Shown here piece after piece: positions 25,157-34,368 of a DNA stretch of 64,000 nt. Made by a program: the position numbers and the translations under genes. Origin of the DNA: Ammoniphilus resinae. GTDB taxonomy: Bacteria > Bacillota > Bacilli > Aneurinibacillales > RAOX-1. The stretch is taken from NCBI RefSeq assembly GCF_017873965.1, contig NZ_JAGGKT010000009.1:1-64000 (forward strand), written 5' to 3'. Position 1 is the stretch's first letter. Every line of letters begins with the position of its first letter. The notes under the pieces are model-generated. The model saw nothing but the letters and a program-made list of their open reading frames with translations, did not search any database and had not been told where the DNA came from.

Positions 25157-26436
25157 GGCCACTATCCCATTGGGACAGGGAAAATCATTGTTGCAAAGTT
25201 CCCCTCTTTTGATATTAGACGTATTTTGAGAGTTGGAGGTTGTTAGTTTATTTCTGTTCCTTATGCCCGCTATTCCATTCTCTCAGGTTGATCCCATTCC
25301 AGATCCCTCTGTTATTTAGAGTTTCCGAGGGCAGTATATTTAGTAAGAAACCAAAAAAGGAGACGATTCAAAAGCCTTCCTTGGTCCCCATTTATAAAGG
25401 ATAGAATGAATTAGCCACCTGTCCTCGGCTAGACCTTTTATTTTTTCTTTTTCTCCTTGTCACCTGCCAGTAGTCCGCCTTCTTTGTTGTGGCACATAGC
25501 TGAATAAGACTCTGGAAAAGGGGAGCTTGATCCAGTGCCTGATTGACCCGATAGCAAAACTCGTCCAAATAAGCTTGTAAATGGCGAACGCCGATCCCAT
25601 GAAAGGTTTCGTTCAACCACTGGGAAGCCTTTTTGAAATAAGGATATCCTATCTTCAGTCTGCGGGGCTTGAGTCGCTGCGTGATATATTCCACTTCAGA
25701 ATCCTCTGCCTCAATATACCTCTCCGCAAATGACTTTTTTTGTGGAGTCGAAATAAACTTCTCTCTCGGAGATTCCAAGAGAAGCTTCATTTTGATATAG
25801 GTAGGTTGTTTTTGTTCATTCAGAGATGTACCCACAAGGAGAAAATGCTCTTTGGAATGGGTCTGGTGGGTTATGTTGTAGGGGTGGCCGTAGCAGGCAT
25901 CATGCACTTGGACCATGCCGGACAATAGATGGGTGGCATCGGACGTACTCATGGCCCGACGGATCTTCTGAAGGATTAACCAGGAGGTTTTGTAGGTGAC
26001 TTGGATGATCTCTTTCAGTTGCACCGCATTGATCCCAGGAGAGGGACGAGAGGCCAAAAAGATGGCTGTAAACCATTTTTGCAAGGAGGTCGGGCTTCCT
26101 TCCATAACGGTTCCAACGGTTAAAGACGTTTGATGGCTGCACTGGGCACACTCGTAGAGGGGAAGCCGGCGGGTCGTGATCCGATAGAAATGCCGATGGC
26201 TGCATTTGGGGCAAACAAACCCATGAGGCCACTTCATTTGAAACAGATAGTCCGCGCAGATGTCCTCGGAGTGAAAACGGTCCTTAAATTGATCGAGAGT
26301 GATCGTATCCATGAATAACTCCTCCTTTTGCGAACGTATATTCTGTTTATAGAATAACAAACAGGTGTTCCTGTGTAAAGAGGAAGTTTTCGACAAAGGT
26401 TTAAGAGACAGCCCCTGAAAGAGAGGGACAGTGGCC
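25157..26436 (-). mobile_element. IS1595-like insertion sequence, probably decayed
   Basis: The transposase gene is bracketed by imperfect 24-bp inverted repeats. The left end starts GGCCACTATCCC at 25157, and the right end finishes GGGACAGTGGCC at 26436. 17 of 24 positions match, with CCCTG, GGGA and AGTGGCC strictly conserved. Length is about 1.28 kb. No target duplication could be fixed by eye. Two further copies of the right-end motif lie outside (26502 and 26585), so the true right border may be further out. Confidence 0.6.
25392..26312 (-). CDS. IS1595-family transposase, catalytic core degenerate
   Basis: About 306 residues from ATG 26312 (AAGGAGGAG upstream). Residues 20-75 include the family's zinc ribbon, CPKCSHRHF and CAQCSHQTS. 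A helical region with KWFTAIFLAS follows, and a C-terminal HLQAYLDEFCYRVNQ is as in IS1595 enzymes. The expected first catalytic block (a VxxDExYxGG pattern) reads VQVHDACYGH, and the TDG-W-Y and HxNxxE blocks are not recognisable. The protein is therefore probably inactive, or a divergent subgroup. Confidence 0.8.
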   Translation of the reverse strand: MDTITLDQFKDRFHSEDICADYLFQMKWPHGFVCPKCSHRHFYRITTRRLPLYECAQCSHQTSLTVGTVMEGSPTSLQKWFTAIFLASRPSPGINAVQLKEIIQVTYKTSWLILQKIRRAMSTSDATHLLSGMVQVHDACYGHPYNITHQTHSKEHFLLVGTSLNEQKQPTYIKMKLLLESPREKFISTPQKKSFAERYIEAEDSEVEYITQRLKPRRLKIGYPYFKKASQWLNETFHGIGVRHLQAYLDEFCYRVNQALDQAPLFQSLIQLCATTKKADYWQVTRRKRKNKRSSRGQVANSFYPL

Positions 26437-26609
26437 AAAAGAAAGCGTGAATAAGTATGTCGACAGTGAGATTTCAAGAACCAAGAGACACCAGAAAGCA
26501 ACCCTGAGAGCAAGGGATAGTGATCAAAGAGCAGCAAAGAACATAAAGCCCCCCCTCAAGGGTGCCTGAATTCCCGCCTAGACTCCCTGAAAGAGAGGGA
26601 TAGTTGTCA
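26413..26609. repeat. Three spaced copies of a 24-25 bp IS-end motif
   Basis: The motif CCCTGAAAGAGAGGGACAG occurs at 26413. A variant starting CCCTGAGAGCAAGGGATAG is at 26502, and one starting CCCTGAAAGAGAGGGATAG is at 26585. Spacing is 89 and 83 bp. The rest of 26313-26736 holds no ORF that I would support. Confidence 0.75.
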
Positions 26610-26736
26610 GAGGGATGAATCAACAGAGGGTACAGTCTCGTTAAAATTGACACTTAAATGACGATCGCGAAAACCTCTATATTCCAAGGTGAAATTTTAG
26701 TAGACTTAAAGAAAGTTTAACGGGAAAGTTAGGGGC

Positions 26737-28788
26737 ATGATAATCGTGAATATACTGGATATTCCGCAAATCAGTCAAATATTCCAACATACAACCCAGG
26801 GGATTATGTTGACGGACGAACAAGGGACCATTTTATCTGTCAATCAGGCTGTAACGAGAGTTACAGGCTATCTCCCTGAGGAGATTATAGGAAAAAACCC
26901 GCGAATCCTGCAATCGGGTAGGCAAAGTCTTTCTTTTTACCAACAGATGTGGAAAGAAGTTGGTGAAAATGGCAGTTGGCAGGGTGAAGTTTGGAATAAA
27001 CGTAAAACCGGAGAGGAATATCTGCAATGGTTAAACTTGATCTCTATCCGAAATGAGAATGAGCAGCCACTCCATTACATAGCAATCTTGTCGGATATGA
27101 CAGAACAAAAAAAACAGGAAGAAAGTCTTCTGTTGGCTCATAAGGTAATTGAAAATACATTTGAAGGTGTCATGATTACAGATGGCCAAAAAAAGATTAT
27201 CTCTGTCAATCCTGCCTTTATGAAGGTTACCGGCTACAGTGCGGAAGAGGCAATTGGCCAAAACCCGCGTTTTCTCCAATCAGGAAGACAAAATCTAGAT
27301 TTTTATCGGAACATGTGGATAACTATTTATCAAAAAGGCGGATGGCAGGGGGAGATTTGGAACCGACGAAAAAACGGGGATATCTATCCAGAATGGCTAA
27401 GTATCAGTGCAGTGAAAAATGGGAGCGGTCAAGTCACAAATTATGTCGGCGTTTTCTCCGATATTAGTGAGCGAAAGCGGGCAGAGGAGCGTCTTGAGCA
27501 ATTGGCTCATTATGATCTTCTGACAGGACTTCCCAATCGATTTTTATTTAATGAGAAACTAAAATCAGCCCTTTTTCACGCACGTCGCTATAAACATTAT
27601 GTAGCCTTGCTTTTTATTGATCTCGACCGTTTCAAAACAGTAAACGATACACTTGGTCACGCGATTGGAGATCGCCTGCTGCGCCTGGCTGGAGAACGGC
27701 TAGTGGATTGTTTGCGCAGGGAAGATATCGTCAGTCGGTGGGGTGGGGATGAATTTACTGTTTTACTCGATAATATCCAAATGGTTGAGCATGTCGCAAG
27801 AATTGCCGCGAAGATTACACAAAGCATCTCTCGTCCGTTCCACATTGAAGGGCAGGAGATCCGGGTCACTCCAAGCATAGGGATCAGTGTCTATCCCAAT
27901 GATGGAATTGAGATAGATGAGTTAATGAACCATGCGGACACCGCCATGTATCTTGCCAAAGAACGGGGAAATACCTATCAGTTTTACACCTCTGAGATTG
28001 GGGAGAGCAGCTCTAAGCTTGTAGAACTGGAAGTCCGCCTGAGAAAAGCGTTGGACCAGAACGAATTCCAATTGTATTACCAGCCTAAAGTATCGCTTGA
28101 ATCCGGGACACTTGAAGGACTTGAAGCCCTCTTGCGTTGGAAACAGCCGGAGAATGGTTGGGTATCCCCAAGTGAATTCATCCCCTTGGCGGAAAAGACA
28201 GGCCTCATCCGCCCGATTGGGGAATGGGTTCTACGAACCGTTTGCAGACATTGCAAACTATGGAAGCAACAAGGATTTCCACCGATTCGTGTGTCTATCA
28301 ATCTGTCGATGAGCCAATTTCAGCAGGAAAACTGGGTGCAAACCATTTATCGAATTTTACAAGAAGAAGAAGTATCCCCTAAGTCCATTGAACTGGAACT
28401 GACCGAATCCACAATCATGCATGATCCGGAAAGCATCATATCCATGCTAAAGGAGCTAAAATCGGTGGGAATCCACCTCTCCATCGATGACTTTGGAACA
28501 GGCTATTCCTCCCTTAGCTATCTAAAGCGGTTACCGATTGATATTTTGAAAATCGATAAATCCTTTGTCCAGGATTTATCAGAGAACGCTGAGGATGCTA
28601 TGATTATCAAAGCCATTATTTCCCTTGCCCACAGCCTGGATCTAAAAGTGGTTGCAGAAGGGGTTGAGCAGAAGGATCAGCTTCGCTTCCTGGAAAGTGA
28701 AGGCTGTGACATGGCACAAGGCTATTTATTCAGCAGACCGCTCGCTGCTGAGCAGATTCCAGCGATGTTTGCGGAATTTGGCTGGTAA
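26737..28788 (+). CDS. PAS-PAS-GGDEF-EAL cyclic-di-GMP enzyme
   Basis: 683 residues, cytoplasmic. Two PAS domains with near-duplicate sequence (PRILQSGRQSLSFYQQMW and PRFLQSGRQNLDFYRNMW) occupy residues about 10-245. The GGDEF domain has an intact WGGDEF near residue 336, and the EAL domain has EALLRW near 462 plus DDFGTGYSSLSYLK. Both making and breaking of c-di-GMP are possible. TAGGGG precedes ATG 26737. It is separated from the glycosyltransferase genes only by the IS element, but a functional link is unproven. Confidence 0.93.
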   Translation: MIIVNILDIPQISQIFQHTTQGIMLTDEQGTILSVNQAVTRVTGYLPEEIIGKNPRILQSGRQSLSFYQQMWKEVGENGSWQGEVWNKRKTGEEYLQWLNLISIRNENEQPLHYIAILSDMTEQKKQEESLLLAHKVIENTFEGVMITDGQKKIISVNPAFMKVTGYSAEEAIGQNPRFLQSGRQNLDFYRNMWITIYQKGGWQGEIWNRRKNGDIYPEWLSISAVKNGSGQVTNYVGVFSDISERKRAEERLEQLAHYDLLTGLPNRFLFNEKLKSALFHARRYKHYVALLFIDLDRFKTVNDTLGHAIGDRLLRLAGERLVDCLRREDIVSRWGGDEFTVLLDNIQMVEHVARIAAKITQSISRPFHIEGQEIRVTPSIGISVYPNDGIEIDELMNHADTAMYLAKERGNTYQFYTSEIGESSSKLVELEVRLRKALDQNEFQLYYQPKVSLESGTLEGLEALLRWKQPENGWVSPSEFIPLAEKTGLIRPIGEWVLRTVCRHCKLWKQQGFPPIRVSINLSMSQFQQENWVQTIYRILQEEEVSPKSIELELTESTIMHDPESIISMLKELKSVGIHLSIDDFGTGYSSLSYLKRLPIDILKIDKSFVQDLSENAEDAMIIKAIISLAHSLDLKVVAEGVEQKDQLRFLESEGCDMAQGYLFSRPLAAEQIPAMFAEFGW

Positions 28789-28918
28789 GGGGGTGGGGAT
28801 AGCGGACCGGACCATTATCCGCTCATTTCCCACTAGACAACAACCCGTTTCTTTCCTTCTTCCCGATGAATAAAATGATCTATCAAATGTCGCGGAATTG
28901 AGGAGGGTTTGCGAGGAA

Positions 28919-30031
28919 TTGAAAATCTTGATGATAGCACCAGATGCTTTTCCTGTATCATCCAACACGGGTGGTTCCGTGGAAATTTCAATGTATCAAA
29001 TTGGAAAGCGGGTTGCTGAAAACGATCATGTTACCATTGTAAGCCGAAAAGCGAAAGGACTTCCCTCTAAACAAAAAAATGGCCGGTTTACGATTATTCG
29101 CTTCACTCCGGGGCCAAACTACCTAAATAAGGTGATCAAAACAGCGAAGAGAAAGAATTGGGACATTATTCAGGTGGATAATCGACCGCGGTATATACCG
29201 CTCCTGCGTCAACATCTCCCCAACAGCCGGCTAGTCCTCAATCTCCACTCACTTACATTTATGAGCAGGCTTTCTAGGCAACAGCAAGAACAGGTTGTCC
29301 GTATGGCTACAGCTATTATTTGCAATAGTGGATTTATTCGTAACCAATATCAAAGGATGTTCCCTGGCTACTCCAAGAAGTTCCACAAGATTTACCTTGG
29401 AACTGACCTTTCAAGGTTTCATCCCCCTTCAAAACAGGAGAGAAGGAAGGAATTGGAGAGGTTTGGATTAAATAGTGCTTTTCATATCCTGAATGTTGGC
29501 AGGGTGATTCCCGGGAAAGGGGTTCATGTCTTAGTTAAGGCAGCTGGGATTGTACGAAAGAAATACCCAAATATTCGGCTGCTAGTCATTGGCCCCTTAA
29601 AAAAATCTGCTTATGCCGGAAATTTATTACGCCAAGCCCGCAAAGCGAAGCTTGACATGAAAATAATTGGACCACAGAAGCCGTCAATGATTCATCGAGT
29701 TTATTGGTTGGGAGAAATTTTCGTCTGCCCTACGCAAATGCCGGAGGCTTTTGGTTTAGTCAATGTGGAGGCGATGGCAAGTGGACTTCCTGTCATTGCT
29801 TCTGGGCGCGGGGGAGTAAAGGAGATCCTATCGGGATCGCGAGGGATCCTCGTGGAAAATTATCGAAGCGCCAAGGCATTTGCCAAGGCCATACAAAAAC
29901 TAATCAAAAGCCCTAGAAAGGCAAAAAAGTTGGGGGTAAAGGGGAGAAATTTTGTTAAAGGAAGATTTAGTTGGAATAAATCGGCCTCCGAATATCGTGA
30001 TTTTTACAAGAAAATAAGGAAGAAAAGGTAG
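28919..30031 (+). CDS. Glycosyltransferase family 4
   Basis: About 370 residues. KILMIAPDAFPVSSNTGGSV at the start, ILNVGRVIPGKGVHVLVKAA at the donor domain and PTQMPEAFGLVNVEAMASG at the nucleotide-sugar site make the GT4 call clear. TTG 28919 (MKILMIAPD) is the best start, with GAGGAGGG 11 nt upstream. The frame continues 21 nt further to an unsupported TTG. It is probably a member of the surface-glycan gene set, displaced by the IS and GGDEF-EAL gene. Confidence 0.9.
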   Translation: MKILMIAPDAFPVSSNTGGSVEISMYQIGKRVAENDHVTIVSRKAKGLPSKQKNGRFTIIRFTPGPNYLNKVIKTAKRKNWDIIQVDNRPRYIPLLRQHLPNSRLVLNLHSLTFMSRLSRQQQEQVVRMATAIICNSGFIRNQYQRMFPGYSKKFHKIYLGTDLSRFHPPSKQERRKELERFGLNSAFHILNVGRVIPGKGVHVLVKAAGIVRKKYPNIRLLVIGPLKKSAYAGNLLRQARKAKLDMKIIGPQKPSMIHRVYWLGEIFVCPTQMPEAFGLVNVEAMASGLPVIASGRGGVKEILSGSRGILVENYRSAKAFAKAIQKLIKSPRKAKKLGVKGRNFVKGRFSWNKSASEYRDFYKKIRKKR

Positions 30032-30171
30032 AGGATCACAGAGGTTGATAGGTTTTCCAATCTTCTGACGGAAATTACAGGTAAATCCCTGATTGAAGTT
30101 GACACATAGATTAGGTTTATTGTAGGCTATAACATATAGTTCAATGGACCTTATCAATGTAGGGAATAGGG

Positions 30172-30216
30172 GCAAATCTGCATTTGCGACCTGAGTTCAT
30201 CTCAGGTCTTTTTTGG
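30172..30216 (+). terminator. Paired hairpins with intrinsic terminator upstream of the ABC operon
   Basis: GCAAAT and ATTTGC (30172-30187) form one hairpin. GACCTGAG and CTCAGGTC (30188-30208) directly abut it and are followed by TTTTTT. It may simply end the glycosyltransferase transcript. The remaining 30032-30286 sequence matched no riboswitch I know. Confidence 0.75.
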
Positions 30217-30286
30217 GTAGTAAACCTATGATTCGTTCACAACCAGAAAAATAAGAGATAGATAAAAATCAAGGGGGAAATAAAGC

Positions 30287-31147
30287 ATGAGAAAGAAAAT
30301 GTCATTATTTATATCCTTGTCCCTTTCAGTTATGATGCTGTTGGCAGGTTGTGGGACAAGCACCAGTTCGGTAGATTCCAATACATCTTCAGAGGCACCT
30401 GCAGCATCTGATAATGGAACCTTTAAAGTGGGACTTGAAGCTGGGTATGCTCCGTTTAACTGGACGCAAATGGATGATTCGAACGGTGGAGTGAAAATCG
30501 ACGGCAATGCAGAATATGCTGGTGGATACGATGTAGAAATTGCCAAGCGGATTGCCGACGGTTTAGGGAAAGAATTAGTGATCGTGAAGACGGAATGGGA
30601 TGGACTTGCTCCAGCATTAATTTCCGGTAAAATTGATGCTATCATCGCCGGGATGTCTCCAACAGCTAAACGAAAAGAAACCATTGATTTTACGGATAAC
30701 TACTATAAATCGGATCTAGTGATGGTTGTAAAAAAAGGAAGCAAATACGAATCAGCTAAATCAATCCAGGATTTCAAAGGAGCAAAAGTAACGGCTCAAT
30801 TGAATACCTTTCACTATACGGTGATCGATCAAATTGATGGAGTTGTCAAAGAAACAGCCATGGACAACTTCCCAGCGATGAGGGTTGCCATTGAGTCCGG
30901 AGTAATTGATGGTTATGTTTCCGAACGTCCAGAAGGAGTTAGTGCTTCTGCAGCGAATCCAAACTTTGCCATGGTGGAATTTGAAGATGGATTTGAAACA
31001 TCAGAAGATGATACCGCGATTGCTGTTGGGATTGCAAAAAATAGTGAGTTGACTGAAAAAATTAATGGAATTTTAGCAGGGATCTCAGAGGATGAGCGCT
31101 TGAGCATTATGGATGAGGCTATTAAAAATCAACCTGCAGCGAACTAA
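30287..31147 (+). CDS. Polar amino-acid ABC transporter, substrate-binding lipoprotein
   Basis: 286 residues. The signal peptide ends in LLAGCG, so the protein is lipid-anchored outside the membrane. The solute-binding domain family 3 signature begins FKVGLEAGYAPFNW and includes GYDVEIAKRIADGLG and DAIIAGMSPTAKRKETIDF. It probably binds a polar amino acid, but the exact ligand cannot be read. First gene of a three-gene operon, followed by an attenuating hairpin. Confidence 0.94.
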   Translation: MRKKMSLFISLSLSVMMLLAGCGTSTSSVDSNTSSEAPAASDNGTFKVGLEAGYAPFNWTQMDDSNGGVKIDGNAEYAGGYDVEIAKRIADGLGKELVIVKTEWDGLAPALISGKIDAIIAGMSPTAKRKETIDFTDNYYKSDLVMVVKKGSKYESAKSIQDFKGAKVTAQLNTFHYTVIDQIDGVVKETAMDNFPAMRVAIESGVIDGYVSERPEGVSASAANPNFAMVEFEDGFETSEDDTAIAVGIAKNSELTEKINGILAGISEDERLSIMDEAIKNQPAAN

Positions 31148-31157
31148 AGATGACAGG

Positions 31158-31192
31158 GGAACCGGCTGCATGTCCATGTAGTCGGTTTTATT
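31158..31192 (+). terminator. Intra-operon attenuator hairpin
   Basis: AACCG-CT-CATG pairs with CATG-AG-CGGTT and is followed by TTTATTTG between the binding-protein and permease genes. Partial termination here would give more binding protein than membrane subunits. Confidence 0.65.
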
Positions 31193-31211
31193 TGTGTTAA
31201 GGAGGAAAAAG

Positions 31212-31979
31212 ATGACCATTGAGTGGTTCGTGAGGATTGTTTCTGAATATTGGCCGATGTTCCTTCGCGGTGCAGGTGTAACACTCTTGATTTCCATCAC
31301 GGGGACGATTATTGGTTCGCTCATCGGATTAGGAATAGGGGTGATCCGTACTGTTCCAATGCCGGAGCGTAGGGGAAAAAGAAGCTTACTTAAAGTAATT
31401 CATGTCATTTTATCTATTTATATTGAGTTTTTCCGCGGAACCCCAATGATTGTACAAGCAATGGTTATTTATTATGGTTCCGCTTTAGCTTTTGGAATTG
31501 ATATGGACCGCATTTTTGCGGCAATCTTAATTGTTTCGATTAATACAGGAGCTTACATGTCTGAAATAGTGCGCGGGGGGATTGTTTCGATTGATAAGGG
31601 ACAATTTGAAGCGGCACATGCGATTGGAATGAATCACGTGCAAACGATGTGGAATGTCGTTTTACCACAGGTTATTCGTAACATTCTACCGCCAACAGGA
31701 AATGAATTTGTCATTAATATCAAGGATACTTCCGTTCTGAATGTAATTTCTGTAACAGAACTATATTTTCAAACGAAATCCATCGCAGGGAACAACTATA
31801 GATATTTTGAGTCTTTCTTTGTCGCGTGTGTGATTTACTTTATTATGACCTTTACTGTGACAAGAATCCTTCGCTATATTGAGAGAAAACTAGAGGGACC
31901 AGACAATTACGTAATAGCTGGGAATCAAATGCAGGTCGATACGCCAGAGGACATCCAGCGCAGGAAAAACAGGAGCTAG
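31212..31979 (+). CDS. Polar amino-acid ABC transporter, permease
   Basis: About 255 residues with five to six membrane helices. [17 protein letters not shown] and the EAA loop [20 protein letters not shown] are typical of the HisM/GlnP class. ATG 31212 with AAGGAGG upstream replaces the longer frame from 31194. It probably works as a homodimer, because only one permease gene is present. Confidence 0.94.
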   Translation: MTIEWFVRIVSEYWPMFLRGAGVTLLISITGTIIGSLIGLGIGVIRTVPMPERRGKRSLLKVIHVILSIYIEFFRGTPMIVQAMVIYYGSALAFGIDMDRIFAAILIVSINTGAYMSEIVRGGIVSIDKGQFEAAHAIGMNHVQTMWNVVLPQVIRNILPPTGNEFVINIKDTSVLNVISVTELYFQTKSIAGNNYRYFESFFVACVIYFIMTFTVTRILRYIERKLEGPDNYVIAGNQMQVDTPEDIQRRKNRS

Positions 31980-31990
31980 GGGGAGGAACG

Positions 31991-32725
31991 ATGGAGAAAG
32001 TCATTGATATTCAACATTTAAGAAAATCCTTTGGATCCCATGAAGTGCTGAAAGACATTAATTTTTCAGTAAATAAGGGGGAAGTCGTCTGTATCATTGG
32101 TTCCTCCGGATCTGGGAAATCGACCCTGCTTCGATGCGTCAATCTATTGGAAACACCAACCGGCGGGAAAATCATTTATAATGGAGAAAACATATTAGAT
32201 GACAACCATGATATCTATTTGTACCGCAGAAAGTTGGGTATGGTGTTCCAACAATTTAATTTGTTCAACAATCACAATGTCCTAAACAATTGTGTTGTGG
32301 GACAGGTGAAGGTATTAAAACGCTCAAGGGAAGAAGCGGAAAAGGTCGCTATGAAATACCTGAAAGTTGTTGGGATGGACAGGTATGTGAACGCCAAACC
32401 TAAGCACTTATCAGGAGGACAAAAACAGCGTGTTGCGATTGCCAGAGCGCTAGCTATGGAACCGGATGTCATGTTGTTCGACGAACCAACATCTGCCCTC
32501 GATCCGGAAATGGTGGGAGAAGTATTGAAAGTTATGAAAGAACTGGCCGAATCAGGCCTTACCATGCTAATCGTCACCCACGAAATGGAATTCGCAAGAG
32601 AAGTATCTGACCGTGTTGTCTTTATGGACAAGGGTGTGATTGCGGAAGAGGGGCCTCCAGAGCAGATCTTCAATCACCCGAAAGAGGAACGAACAAGAGA
32701 ATTCTTAAAGCGCACATTAAAATAG
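31991..32725 (+). CDS. Polar amino-acid ABC transporter, ATPase
   Basis: 244 residues with a complete nucleotide-binding domain: Walker [11 protein letters not shown]-loop [10 protein letters not shown], signature LSGGQKQR, Walker [15 protein letters not shown] and the switch His in VTHEMEF. It is the GlnQ/HisP type. It follows the permease by 11 nt, with AGGGGGAGG as ribosome site. Confidence 0.96.
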   Translation: MEKVIDIQHLRKSFGSHEVLKDINFSVNKGEVVCIIGSSGSGKSTLLRCVNLLETPTGGKIIYNGENILDDNHDIYLYRRKLGMVFQQFNLFNNHNVLNNCVVGQVKVLKRSREEAEKVAMKYLKVVGMDRYVNAKPKHLSGGQKQRVAIARALAMEPDVMLFDEPTSALDPEMVGEVLKVMKELAESGLTMLIVTHEMEFAREVSDRVVFMDKGVIAEEGPPEQIFNHPKEERTREFLKRTLK

Positions 32726-32764
32726 AAAAAAGACCGCCTTACTAGATAAGGGGGTCTTTTTTTC
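32726..32764 (+). terminator. Terminator of the amino-acid ABC operon
   Basis: AAGACCGCCTT and AAGGGGGTCTT pair with one mismatch and are followed by a long T-run. Confidence 0.85.
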
Positions 32765-32798
32765 AAATCCTTAATAGTAGGAAAGGAGAACTTGTGAA

Positions 32799-33650
32799 AT
32801 GAACCCACAGTCGTCGATAACGCGTCGAACCTTTTTAAAAGGAGCATTGGGCCTGGCAGCCCTTACGGCACTTCCTTTAGGCTATTCTTATATGGGGGAG
32901 CGATTTTGGTATGAAGTTAAAGAGATTTCCCTTACCTTTCCGCACCTTCCCCCTGCTTTTAGCGGACTTCGCCTGGTCCAATTTAGCGATGTGCATCTTG
33001 GCCATTATTTTGGCCAGCAAGAATTACTTGAAGTTGTAGAGAAGATCAACAACCTTAATCCGGACATGATTTGCTTCACCGGTGATCTAGTGGATCAAGA
33101 CGGGAGTGAATTACAAGCCGCAATCCCCATTCTCACCGAACTCCAGGCACCATTAGGAAAGTGGGCAGTACTCGGAAACCACGACTACTATGGAGAAGAA
33201 GTAAATCAGGTTATTGAGACTTTAGAAAATGCAGGATTCCACGTGCTTAACAATACGAGCAATCAAATTACGAGGAATGACCAGTCCATTCGGGTTGCTG
33301 GCGTAGATGATAGTTTGAAAGGAAATCCGGATATCTCGAAGGCTATCAAGGGTACAACAAAAGAGGAGTTTGTTCTCTTACTGTCACACACCCCAGATTA
33401 TGCAGACCAATGCAAAAATTACCCCGTTGCTTTACAACTCTCAGGACATAGCCATGGAGGGCAAATCCGCGTCCCTTTCTATGGTTCCCTTGTCACACCG
33501 CCTGGTGCGAAGAAATACATAGATGGTCTTATCCAAATCAAAGATTCAAATCTGTTGTTATACGTGAATAGAGGGATCGGCACGACCATTTTGCCTCTGC
33601 GATTTTCCTGCCGCCCAGAAATTACCTTATTTACACTGCATTCCATTTAA
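32799..33650 (+). CDS. Tat-exported metallophosphoesterase (YkuE/YaeI-like)
   Basis: 283 residues. A twin-arginine signal with RRTFLK begins at about residue 8 and is followed by a hydrophobic stretch. The dinuclear metal phosphoesterase motifs are complete: FSDVHLG, FTGDLVDQDG, GNHDYYG, LLSHTPD and LSGHSHGGQ. It acts outside the membrane, possibly on lipid or wall phosphates. TAGGAAAGGAG lies upstream. It is a single gene between terminators. Confidence 0.92.
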   Translation: MNPQSSITRRTFLKGALGLAALTALPLGYSYMGERFWYEVKEISLTFPHLPPAFSGLRLVQFSDVHLGHYFGQQELLEVVEKINNLNPDMICFTGDLVDQDGSELQAAIPILTELQAPLGKWAVLGNHDYYGEEVNQVIETLENAGFHVLNNTSNQITRNDQSIRVAGVDDSLKGNPDISKAIKGTTKEEFVLLLSHTPDYADQCKNYPVALQLSGHSHGGQIRVPFYGSLVTPPGAKKYIDGLIQIKDSNLLLYVNRGIGTTILPLRFSCRPEITLFTLHSI

Positions 33651-33742
33651 AATGGATGAAAAAAAAGCCGCAGAATAAATTACCTATTAAGGAAGGTTGT
33701 GAAATTATCCAATACCCATAATGATTGTTCATATGACAATAA

Positions 33743-33786
33743 AAAAGAAACACCAACGACTTTTACATTCGGTGGTGTTTCTTTTC
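33743..33786 (-). terminator. Cold-shock gene terminator
   Basis: On the minus strand AAAGAAACACCA and TGGTGTTTCTTT form a long stem with a T-run, just after the csp stop codon. Confidence 0.85.
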
Positions 33787-33795
33787 ATTTGATAT

Positions 33796-33996
33796 TTATA
33801 GTTTCGTAACGTTAGCAGCTTGAGGGCCTCTTTGTCCTTGAACAACTTCAAACTCTACACGTTGGCCTTCATCTAAAGATTTAAAACCATCTGTAGCAAT
33901 CGCGCTGAAATGAACAAAAACGTCATTTCCTTCTTCTGTTTCAATAAATCCAAAACCTTTTTCAGCATTAAACCATTTAACTGTTCCTTTTTGCAT
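33796..33996 (-). CDS. Cold-shock protein, CspA/CspB family
   Basis: A 66-residue OB-fold RNA chaperone. RNP1 is KGFGFIETE and RNP2 is VFVHFSAI, both intact, and the protein starts [23 protein letters not shown] is the ribosome site. The predicted transcript has a leader of about 150 nt, as is usual in csp genes, with a long hairpin. Confidence 0.97.
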   Translation of the reverse strand: MQKGTVKWFNAEKGFGFIETEEGNDVFVHFSAIATDGFKSLDEGQRVEFEVVQGQRGPQAANVTKL

Positions 33997-34052
33997 GTCA
34001 AAACCTCCAATTTTTGTTTTAAATATGTTTTTCTATTTACGGATAAATAAAA

Positions 34053-34113
34053 AATTCACATATTAAAAAGAGTAACCATCCACGAAGTGATAACCCTTTT
34101 TAACATGTGAATT
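34053..34113 (-). other. Long hairpin in the csp 5' leader, terminator-like
   Basis: AATTCACAT..TTAAAAAG..GT and the matching arm, closed by a TTCG loop, pair over roughly 28 bp with a few mismatches. On the minus strand TTTTTTATTT follows. The 3' side of the hairpin is about 57 nt upstream of the csp ATG. Confidence 0.65.
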
Positions 34114-34156
34114 CTAACATGGCATCTAAGATTAGCTTTTCGGCGCTTTTAATTAT

Positions 34157-34186
34157 ATAATACCACTTTCTTGTCTCGAAAAGCAA
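34157..34186 (-). promoter_or_regulatory. Putative csp promoter
   Basis: On the minus strand, -35 TTGCTT (34186-34181), 18-nt spacer, -10 TATTAT (34162-34157). It predicts a start near 34150 and a leader of about 150 nt. Confidence 0.55.
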
Positions 34187-34306
34187 TACATAAATCATAA
34201 AACAGAGACACTCTTATAAAGTGGGCCGGAAAAGTAAGCTGATTGGAGAAATATGGACGCGGTGTGAATAACGATTGTCGGAAAGTTGAACATTGCTGTG
34301 AACGAA

Positions 34307-34324
34307 TTGTGAAAATGATCACAA
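34307..34324 (+). promoter_or_regulatory. FNR/CRP-type operator
   Basis: TTGTGA (34307-34312), six bases, TCACAA (34319-34324): a perfect dyad matching the Bacillus Fnr and CRP-family consensus TGTGA-N6-TCACA. A -10 TATACT follows at 34341-34346, placing the site centre about 38-42 bp before the likely start, as in class II activation. Confidence 0.7.
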
Positions 34325-34368
34325 AGTTTAATGAGTAGTTTATACTACAAGTGAAAGGAGATGATGAC

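Noticed and set aside
26313-26736. Additional gene in the 424-bp gap between the transposase and the GGDEF-EAL gene
   Set aside because: Only iterated IS-end motifs and AT-rich sequence are present, with no frame having a start signal.
30040-30286. Known amino-acid riboswitch upstream of the ABC transporter
   Set aside because: Only a terminator and one short hairpin are visible; no aptamer core was recognised.
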